Of a stretch of DNA of 64,000 bases, positions 61,501 through 64,000 are shown piece by piece (within the stretch, counting starts at the first letter, position 1; the number at the start of each line of letters is the position of its first letter). The DNA is taken from NCBI GenBank assembly GCA_963662155.1, contig OY759261.1:50727914-50791913 (forward strand), in the 5' to 3' direction. The notes beneath the pieces are model-generated. The model had not been told where the DNA came from. It did no database searches and worked only from the letters and a program-made list of their open reading frames with translations. Both the position numbers and the translations under genes were made by a program. Source of the DNA: Lamellibrachia columna. Taxonomy: Eukaryota; Annelida; Polychaeta; Sabellida; Siboglinidae.

Positions 61501-62629
61501 TGGTCTGTCTTTTTTACGATATGCCCTCCATGCTGCTTGAATACAATATTCCAAATGTGGTCTAAATATTGCTTTGTACAGGGGTACAATTAGATGTTTC
61601 TCCTTATACGTGATAGTTCTCGTAATTAGCCCTAGAATTTGATTTCCTTTTGAAGCAGCAATCCCACATTGCTCTGAAACTTTCATGTCAGCACTAAATG
61701 TTACTCCTAAGTCCTTTTCTTGTGTGGTTCTACCTAGTACAGCATCCCCCATTTTATATTCTTCGTCCATATTTCCATATCCTATGTGTATACATTTACA
61801 CTTCCCAAAATTGAATAACATTTGCCATTTTTCTGACCATTTAACTAATTTTTCTAGATCATCCTGTAAACTTTGTTTATCTGTATCATTAGTAACCTTT
61901 CTGAATAATTTTGTGTCATCTGCAAATTTGAGTACTTTGCTAGATATGTCATCCTCCAAATCATTTATATATATTAAAAACAGTATAGGACCTAATACTG
62001 ATCCCTGTGGTACCCCACTCAAAACAGATTTCCAGTTTGAAATCTCACCATCTACTATTACTCTCTGTCTTCTGTGTGTAAGCCACATTTCTATCCAGTT
62101 GATTACATCATTACCTATACCATGGGCTTTTAGTTTAAGTAACAATCTTTGATGTGGCACTTTATCGAAAGCTTTCTGAAAATCTAAGTAGACAACATCC
62201 ACTGGAGACCCGTCATCTACCCACTTTGTAATTTCTTCCAAAAAACATAAAAGATTGGTTAGACACGACCTTGCTTTTAGGAATCCATGTTGAGATGTAT
62301 TTATTAATTTATGTTTTACAAGGAATTCCACCATGTGGTCTCTAATTAATGTTTCGAGTAATTTACATACAACTGATGTTAAACTCACTGGTCTGTAATT
62401 TTCTGGCTTTCTTCCTCAATCCCTTTAAATACTTTTGTATCATCCGCAAATTTCAGTACAATGCTTGTTATATTATCGTCCAAATTATTTATACCCGGTA
62501 TATATATATATTCCTAGAGAAGTCAAGTTGGCATTGGAATGAATAGTTCTGTGAGAGTAGATATTATCTACTTAGATTTTCAGAAAGCTTTCGACATAAA
62601 GAATAATAAATATATATTACCTTTATTAT

Positions 62630-62685
<56 letters not shown>

Positions 62686-63906
62686 AATAATAAAGGTCCT
62701 AATACCCCATTCAAAACTGATTTCCAGTTTGAAACTTCTCCAACTACTACAACACGCTGTCTTCTGTCAGTCAGCCATTGTTCTATCCAGTCAATTATGC
62801 CATCCATGGGCTTTTAATTTAAGTGGTAATCTTTGATGTGGCACTTTGTTGAAAGCTTTCTGAAAATCTAAGTAGATAATATTTACTGGTGATCCCTCGT
62901 CTATCAACTTAGTGATTTCTTCCAAAAAACATAACATTGTTAAGCATGACCTCGCTTTTAGGAATCCATGTTAAGATGGATTTAATAATTTGTGCCTAAC
63001 AAGGAAGTACACCATATGGTCTTTAATTAACCTTTCTAATAATTTATTTCTCAAACTTTTTTAAATAATGGTATGTTTACTTTTTTCCATTCAAAAGGAA
63101 CCACTCCCTCTTTTAATAACAAGTTGATAACTCTTGCAAGTGGTATACCAATTTGTTCTACTGTTTCCATTAGTAGTTTTGGCAGAATTCCATCCACTCC
63201 CGGTGATTTATTATCCTTCATTGCATTTATTTTCTTAGCTACCATTTCTGGAGTTACAATTAACTGCCTAAATAACTTGATTTAGCCTCCTGAAATCTAG
63301 CTCTAGTTATTGAACTAATATCCTCTCTGGTAAATACTGAACTGACGTATCCATTTACATCTTCCGTCATTAAAAAACCTTGTGATATTATATTTCCAGC
63401 ACTGTCTTCTAGTGGTCCAATCTGTCATTTGTTTTTATGTTACATGCTAATTTTTGCTCATTCTTTTAGACTGTCTAATTTCAGTCATAGCTGAATTAAT
63501 TGCCTCTTTGTAATTTGTGTCTTCATCCTTTCTGGTATGCCTATAAACCCTCGACATAGTTCACTTGTATGCTATTTTTCTAAAAGCATCTTTTGACAAG
63601 AGTTTCTCTCTAAGCCGTTTTCCTTGTTTTTCAAGGGAACAAACTGATCAATGATACTCTCAATTTCATATTTTAGATATGACAGTGCTTTAATATGTGA
63701 ATTTACATGGTGCTAACTAAAATGGCTTTAACTAATTATAGACAGTTCTAAGGTAATACTCACCCAGATCCAATACCGAAGGATTGGTCAATGCAGACTT
63801 TCATCATTTTAAGCTCGCCAACCAATTCATCTGGAGATTTCGTTAGCAGCATGGCCAGTTTGGAGTTCCACCTCTCACTTTGTTTAGTCCAATCAAATGT
63901 TGCAGG
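35551..63906 (-). CDS. IRE1/RNase L-like kinase-KEN endoribonuclease, C-terminal 442 residues
   Basis: Ten exons (63764-63906, 55299-55470, 54390-54569, 50910-51015, 48293-48363, 46658-46824, 43869-43946, 43346-43424, 38255-38403, 35551-35734) join in one frame: 1,329 bases, 442 residues and a TGA. Numbering from the first visible residue: glycine loop IGSGTSGTHVYVG (about 44-56), AVK lysine 73, likely helix-C Glu 89, catalytic loop HCDLMPEN (161-168), DFG 181-183, then the KEN domain (about 281-442) from HPYFWND with catalytic R374, N375 and H379. IRE1 cleaves RNA in the unfolded-protein response; RNase L does so in antiviral defence. Oddities are HRD changed to HCD, the loop lysine changed to Met and APE changed to AKE, so kinase activity may be reduced while the nuclease looks complete. 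The N-terminal sensor lies beyond the window, so IRE1 versus RNase L type cannot be decided. No transmembrane segment is visible in the 43 residues before the kinase. Confidence 0.93.
35735..36100. other. intron 9, right part
   Basis: Intronic sequence of the kinase-KEN gene. No other feature seen. Confidence 0.6.
36848..37030. repeat. 16-bp array within a LINE
   Basis: About eleven copies of GGTGACTGAGATGTGT (early copies have CTAAG). They sit between the GRP..LR and WEDCVK-like parts of the LINE tail, so they expanded inside it. Confidence 0.93.
37072..37158. repeat. 26-bp short array within a LINE
   Basis: Three copies of a GAATAGGGGGAGTGAATGAG plus AGTGAG-like unit just downstream of the 16-bp array, still inside the LINE tail. 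Confidence 0.85.
37515..37580 (-). repeat. tRNA-derived SINE fragment
   Basis: The minus strand has an A-box-like TGGTGGTTAGAGTGTC and a B-box-like GGGTTTGAGTCC with tRNA spacing. It has no cloverleaf-competent acceptor and no adjacent LINE tail, so it is a SINE head rather than a tRNA gene. Confidence 0.6.
37590..38134. other. intron sequence, no feature
   Basis: AT-rich part of intron 9. The weak plus-strand open stretch at 37,927-38,121 is not gene-like. Confidence 0.5.
38134..38226. repeat. 33-bp short array
   Basis: Nearly three copies of ACTTTTAGCTATTCACTGCT plus CTATGTATAATAA, about 30 bp from the donor of exon I. Confidence 0.9.
38255..38403 (-). CDS. kinase-KEN gene exon I (RNase active site)
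   Basis: Acceptor TACTGCAG, donor GTAAGT. Encodes IFLCNKMKTFLDGQ, LKRFNDPLYLESMCKLLRTI and RNFTQHKQ. The Arg-Asn-x3-His of the ribonuclease site is present, with a Tyr 13 residues before the Asn, near the position of the catalytic Tyr of IRE1. Confidence 0.93.
38404..39895. other. intron 8, proximal part
   Basis: AT-rich. The region 39,430-39,890 has scattered minus-strand pieces that could be an eroded LINE, but I cannot confirm a domain. 39,035-39,110 weakly matches 21,047-21,150. Confidence 0.4.
39896..42522. repeat. 48-bp intronic minisatellite
   Basis: About 55 copies of a 48-bp unit (TGTGGACATAAATTAACAGC, CCTGCTCTACAGCTACATCT, TTCCCTCG). Because 48 is divisible by three and the unit lacks stops, both strands stay open in 16-residue repeats (CGHKLTALLYSYIFPS on plus). 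It lies wholly in intron 8 of the kinase-KEN gene. Confidence 0.97.
42540..43085 (-). mobile_element. RTE-like LINE, 5'-truncated C-terminus
   Basis: The minus strand encodes LKRKVYYSCVLPAMTYGAET, WSLTKQAHKKLAAAQTKMER, VTDVIKTTRRMKWYWAGHIS then, after a frameshift near 42,790, RLRGRPAKRWRDDLDEYW. This is the end of an RTE-type reverse transcriptase. The 3' end is a short repetitive tail of GTAATCATTACA-type units (about 42,550-42,610), as expected for RTE elements. Confidence 0.85.
43346..43424 (-). CDS. kinase-KEN gene exon H
   Basis: Acceptor ATCTTCAG, donor GTAAGC. Encodes HTRPRTRFTQEIDDMDDEVF and PNHHDW, the acidic variable part of the KEN domain. The intron to exon G is only 444 bp and contains a TA microsatellite. 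Confidence 0.88.
43497..43546. repeat. (TG)n and (TA)n microsatellite
   Basis: Short TG run and a TA run inside the 444-bp intron between exons H and G. Confidence 0.95.
43869..43946 (-). CDS. kinase-KEN gene exon G (KEN start)
   Basis: Acceptor TATTCCAG, donor GTACGT. Encodes RHPYFWNDMTRCEFLASIGN then LFEVER. HPFFW followed by a Leu-rich helix marks the kinase-to-KEN boundary in IRE1 and RNase L. Confidence 0.93.
43947..44254. other. intron 6 sequence
   Basis: No recognisable feature. Confidence 0.5.
44255..44410 (-). mobile_element. CR1-like RT remnant
   Basis: The minus strand contains TTTTTAGAAAGCTTTCAATG and AAGTGCCATATCAAC, the degraded match to the LDFQKAFDKVPHQ segment of the LINE at 61,116-62,388. 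Confidence 0.6.
44822..45625. repeat. 34-bp minisatellite, type A
   Basis: About 23 copies of a 34-bp unit (CCCCACCCAGCTGTACTTCT, AGGAGGTTGTCCTG). It adjoins a related type B array. Confidence 0.95.
45626..45956. repeat. 34-bp minisatellite, type B
   Basis: About ten copies of a 34-bp unit (ACAAGTCCAGCTGTACCTCT, AGGAGATTATCTTG). It shares the CCAGCTGTACCTCTAGGAG half with type A but has a different other half. Confidence 0.95.
45957..46657. other. intron 6 sequence with an unassigned open stretch
   Basis: A 94-codon minus-strand frame (46,054-46,338) lies here, but it is not needed for the kinase-KEN reading frame, which runs cleanly from exon F to exon G. I see no family resemblance. Confidence 0.4.
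46658..46824 (-). CDS. kinase-KEN gene exon F (C-lobe)
   Basis: Acceptor CTTCCAG, donor GTAATG. Encodes VAGKVAFYVMSGGIHPVDAN, then VDLVQTVFAARPGDSPSADT and LL. SGG-HP and RPSA-like blocks are typical of the IRE1/RNase L C-lobe. Confidence 0.92.
46925..47740. mobile_element. possible hAT-like non-autonomous element
   Basis: CACCAGGTTTGGGGTAAATT followed by ACATTACAACGTAATC at the left resembles widespread hAT termini (GGGGTAA-x-ATTACGTAAT). TACTATTAC-rich blocks occur near both ends (46,970-47,060 and 47,640-47,735). The right end CACCAGGTGTGGG is only a loose match. Confidence 0.4.
47741..48292. other. intron 5 sequence
   Basis: AT-rich, no recognisable feature. Confidence 0.5.
48293..48363 (-). 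CDS. kinase-KEN gene exon E (activation segment)
   Basis: Acceptor TTTATAG; donor GTTGGT is weak but forced by the protein match. Encodes GTPQWKAKEVLLPGGRYNTA then SEIY. The APE motif reads AKE. Confidence 0.85.
48364..49286. other. intron 4 sequence with short repeats
   Basis: GACAAAAGCCCTC occurs several times at 48,698-48,770 and CCCATTTCGCCTA-like words at 48,888-48,972. This may be an eroded DNA transposon. Confidence 0.4.
49287..49445. mobile_element. hAT-like MITE end
   Basis: CAGTGGTGACTGAATTACTT then repeated ACTTGAGTAAAAGTACTT words, the subterminal pattern of hAT-family elements in many animals. Confidence 0.5.
49446..50440. other. intron 4 sequence
   Basis: A minus-strand open piece at about 49,840-50,000 (SRDLSFSRVLDMFGKVGI) looks protein-like but is unassigned. 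Otherwise featureless. Confidence 0.35.
50455..50590 (+). mobile_element. Penelope-like GIY-YIG remnant
   Basis: Plus-strand pieces match the element at 17.3-18.5 kb: ACAAAGTAGAACCAGAAGAA, GGTGAACTAATGTATCAAAT (VYQI region), then ATAGGAGAGAAAGAGAG (YIGE region) and a DEHKKDE-like end. Deletions and frame changes show it is old. Confidence 0.7.
50910..51015 (-). CDS. kinase-KEN gene exon D (Mg-binding loop)
   Basis: Acceptor GTTGTAG, donor GTTTGT. Encodes PENILVNEDGRLKLSDFGVS and RRLKLGCSTSVDAST. The metal-binding Asn and the DFG motif are intact. Ends in phase 1. Confidence 0.93.
51040..51100. repeat. TA/TG microsatellite
   Basis: Short TA and TG dinucleotide runs 25 bp inside intron 3. Confidence 0.9.
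51230..51850. repeat. diverged ~30-bp tandem repeat
   Basis: About twenty imperfect copies of a roughly 30-bp unit (CTGGAATGTAGCCACCCAAC, TAATTACCCC). It is older and more diverged than the other arrays. Confidence 0.8.
51851..52294. other. intron 3 sequence
   Basis: No recognisable feature. Confidence 0.5.
52295..52560. repeat. dispersed non-coding repeat, copy 2
   Basis: Partner of 10,185-10,560. It lacks the roughly 130 bp that copy 1 has between the ACTAGTCCTCTTT and AATCTCCCACTTTTAG blocks. Confidence 0.65.
52640..52930. repeat. imperfect ~62-bp repeat
   Basis: Four loose copies containing ATTATTGGCCCA and TTTTTCACTA. Non-coding. Confidence 0.6.
52931..54077. other. intron 3 sequence
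   Basis: AT-rich. Minus-strand open stretches at 53,062-53,309 and 53,443-53,742 have no domain or splice support. Confidence 0.45.
54078..54155 (+). repeat. short dispersed repeat, copy 1
   Basis: Shares TATATCCTCAGGAACCTGAG, AGAGGC, CAACAAAACAGAATCATTAA with 60,203-60,286. Probably a SINE fragment. Confidence 0.65.
54390..54569 (-). CDS. kinase-KEN gene exon C (hinge to catalytic loop)
   Basis: Acceptor GTCTTAG, donor GTAAGC. Encodes ESGGSYMYFELCDFTLDAWI (the hinge, with the ELC typical of IRE1), then LVKQLLTTLDYLHLNKVLHC and DLM. The catalytic loop has Cys for Arg and Met for Lys. Confidence 0.93.
54640..55170 (-). mobile_element. CR1-like RT remnant
   Basis: Minus-strand pieces such as VHFLVNHELINS and LDFVNVLMKYNV parallel DHMVEFLVKHKLINTS and LDFQKAFDKVPH of the LINE at 61,116-62,388. 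55,030-55,165 aligns with 63,250-63,365. Heavily eroded. It lies in the short intron between exons B and C. Confidence 0.6.
55299..55470 (-). CDS. kinase-KEN gene exon B (N-lobe)
   Basis: Acceptor TTCCATAG, donor GTAAGA. Completes the glycine loop (TSGTHVYVGFY) and carries the ATP-anchoring lysine in VEAAVKTVP and the helix-C segment RHNERKMLVHLKHNNI, parallel to IRE1. Ends in phase 0. Confidence 0.93.
55560..55920 (+). mobile_element. LINE ORF1 PHD-finger remnant
   Basis: The plus strand reads CTSCGKHGCAGHIQCDGCLD, then after a short insertion RYHMKCTYELS and NKHTVHW. CxxC...IQCDxCxxWYHxKC...HW is the PHD-type finger of CR1-like ORF1. Stops are present. Confidence 0.6.
55921..56137. other. 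intron 1 sequence
   Basis: No recognisable feature. Confidence 0.5.
56138..56275. repeat. 21-bp minisatellite
   Basis: Between six and seven copies of GAGGTGGGGCCATAATACAG plus A. It encodes RWGHNTE repeats by chance of its length. Confidence 0.93.
56276..57000. other. intron 1 sequence
   Basis: No recognisable feature. Confidence 0.5.
57000..57178. repeat. ~12-bp purine-rich array
   Basis: Irregular tandem GGGGAGGCCAAA-type units with strong strand bias (purines on plus). Confidence 0.9.
57179..57940. other. intron 1 sequence
   Basis: AT-rich, no recognisable feature. Confidence 0.5.
57950..58620 (-). mobile_element. LINE RT remnant hosting a hairpin array
   Basis: The minus strand reads GIQALDNHETPINIFLDLSK and AFDTLNHNILN at 58,580-58,500 and YGIRDVALNLFKSYQ at 58,020-57,975. 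These are contiguous parts of the RT palm domain (DLSKAFDT..NHxIL..KLxxYGIRG). Between them sits the 90-bp array. The remnant is otherwise short and frame-broken. Confidence 0.7.
58004..58520. repeat. 90-bp tandem array of perfect hairpins
   Basis: Units start at 58,021, 58,111, 58,201, 58,291, 58,381 and 58,471. Later units contain a perfect inverted repeat with about 32-bp arms (TAGTTGAGAATATTATGATT onward) around an AGCC loop, plus a spacer of about 22 bp (CGTCTCTTATTCCATAGTGA). Units differ at only one or two bases. The sixth is only half a hairpin. Confidence 0.95.
58621..59645. other. intron 1 sequence with loose TGATGTTGACTGAGTGCCA repeats
   Basis: ATGTTGACTGAGTGCCA-like words recur at about 58,672, 58,751, 58,835, 58,922 and 59,108, spaced about 80-190 bp apart. 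An old repeat is likely. No gene. Confidence 0.5.
59646..60167 (-). pseudogene. C-terminal part of a transposon-associated Cys-rich-tail protein
   Basis: An uninterrupted 173-codon minus-strand frame. LPPTTGAFRRPICRL, IPLTPDPFKLGWVKKGDGLF and AAVVELIHPVCRK then TDLCKFEGNEDC follow the C-terminal layout of a large uncharacterised invertebrate family. That family has LPPxxxxLxxH.xRAxYQ..IW, then PxPxxxGWxxxxDGxLxP, then a Cys-rich tail, and is often multicopy. The Cys-rich tail is reduced, so this is probably a decayed copy. The family is recognised only by layout, and function is unknown. Confidence 0.4.
60203..60286 (+). repeat. short dispersed repeat, copy 2
   Basis: Partner of 54,078-54,155 (CTATATCCTCAGGAACCTGA and following bases). 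Confidence 0.65.
60287..60499. other. intron 1 sequence
   Basis: No recognisable feature. Confidence 0.5.
60500..60565 (+). repeat. tRNA-derived SINE fragment
   Basis: GTAGTGGCTAGAACATCGG (A-box-like) and CCTGGGTTCCAATAC (B-box-like) with tRNA spacing. No tRNA acceptor stem, so SINE rather than tRNA gene. Confidence 0.55.
60660..61100 (-). mobile_element. CR1-like LINE copy 1, RT fragment
   Basis: The minus strand encodes LVKWSEKWQMLLNFGKCKCL, TVKEKDLRVTISADMKVSEQ and CGIAPSKG, closely parallel to the same region of copy 2. It is truncated at both ends. Confidence 0.85.
61110..62400 (-). mobile_element. CR1-like LINE copy 2, RT and C-terminus
   Basis: The minus strand begins at the NYRPVSLTSVVCKLLETLI block, then LDFQKAFDKVPHQRL, SGVPQGSVLGPILFLIYIND, the catalytic FADDTKLF, the thumb EKDLGVTFSADMKVSEQCGI and YKAIFRPHLEYC. 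After a frameshift and stop at 61,470-61,500 comes the C-terminal domain (IPELRDLSYKSRLLQCGL, TLETRRLRGDQIEVFKI, FSQRVINEWNKLPNDCV). The catalytic residues are intact, but the copy is 5'-truncated and frame-broken. Confidence 0.92.
62401..63620 (-). mobile_element. CR1-like LINE copy 3, N-terminal RT and scrambled middle
   Basis: The minus strand has KKINAMKDNKSPGVDGILPK and LLLKEGVVPFEWKKVNIPLF (63,245-63,051), a KAFNKVPH-like block near 62,850, then IDWIEQWLTDRRQR and VSNWKSVLNGV (62,800-62,700), a TA run, and a separate LKFADDTKVFKGIEEESQ piece at 62,460-62,405 that abuts copy 2. It is older than copy 2, which joins it at its 5'-truncation point. Confidence 0.82.
62634..62682. repeat. (TA)n microsatellite within LINE copy 3
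   Basis: About 24 TA units inside the RT coding region, flanked on both sides by AAGAATAATAAA-like sequence. Confidence 0.95.
63621..63763. other. intron 1 sequence next to exon A
   Basis: AT-rich, no feature. Sequence right of exon A (63,907-64,000) is likewise intronic. Confidence 0.5.
63764..63906 (-). CDS. kinase-KEN gene exon A (pre-kinase and glycine loop start)
   Basis: Acceptor TCTTTAG, donor GTGAGTA. Encodes PATFDWTKQSERWNSKLAML then a helical stretch, ending DQSFGIGSG, the first half of the glycine-rich loop. It ends in phase 2. Earlier exons lie beyond the right edge. Confidence 0.88.
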
Positions 63907-64000
63907 CTAAAGAGGATGCAAAATGCAGTGAAAATTGCAGTGTACGTTTAGTTTTGAGTGACTTTGTGAGCTGCCAGATCAGAATTTATAAATAGTCACA

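Overview
Eukaryotic nuclear DNA, almost certainly from an invertebrate animal. The sequence is AT-rich, has spliceosomal introns of 0.4-8 kb, and is dense in minisatellites and degraded retrotransposons (CR1/L2-like LINEs with PHD-finger ORFs, RTE-like LINEs, a Penelope-like element), with MITEs and tRNA-derived SINEs. No rRNA gene, true tRNA gene, CRISPR array or bacterial-type operon was seen. The species cannot be fixed from sequence alone; a marine bilaterian or early-branching animal with expanded innate-immune families would fit.

The one clearly intact gene is on the minus strand and fills the right half (about 35.55-63.91 kb, running off the right edge). Ten exons join in a single reading frame with GT/AG borders. 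They encode the last 442 residues of a protein kinase fused to a KEN ribonuclease domain, the architecture of IRE1 and RNase L. The kinase catalytic loop is unusual (HCDLM where HRDLK is typical), while the KEN catalytic Arg-Asn-x3-His is intact. The introns hold a 48-bp minisatellite of about 55 copies, two adjoining 34-bp arrays, LINE copies and remnants, and a tandem array of perfect hairpins. A 40-bp array of about 53 copies with a 640-bp higher-order period starts roughly 120 bp past the stop codon.

The left end (about 4.1-8.9 kb) is a segmental duplication. Both copies carry disrupted minus-strand remnants of a NACHT/NLR-type receptor (sensor-1, winged-helix and LRR-like pieces). Next come an internally deleted minus-strand LINE (11.0-13.6 kb), candidate promoter and insulator motifs (14.2-16.7 kb), a truncated Penelope-like element with a GIY-YIG domain (17.3-18.5 kb) and a LINE whose 5' part is inverted (18.6-20.85 kb). 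From 20.9 to 25.1 kb lie plus-strand exons of an EPB41L4/EPB41L5 (Yurt)-like FERM protein with several frameshifts, in-frame stops and a missing block of FERM sequence. Between 25.6 and 33.0 kb there is no recognised gene, but 30.8-33.0 kb is a second tandem duplication whose two copies serve as reciprocal empty sites for two MITEs.

The kinase-KEN protein and the NLR remnants both belong to families that act in innate immunity or stress-activated RNA cleavage. Sharing 64 kb does not show that they work together. A recurrent theme is tandem repeats that arise inside LINE coding sequence or at a splice junction, often with the pre-expansion state still readable.
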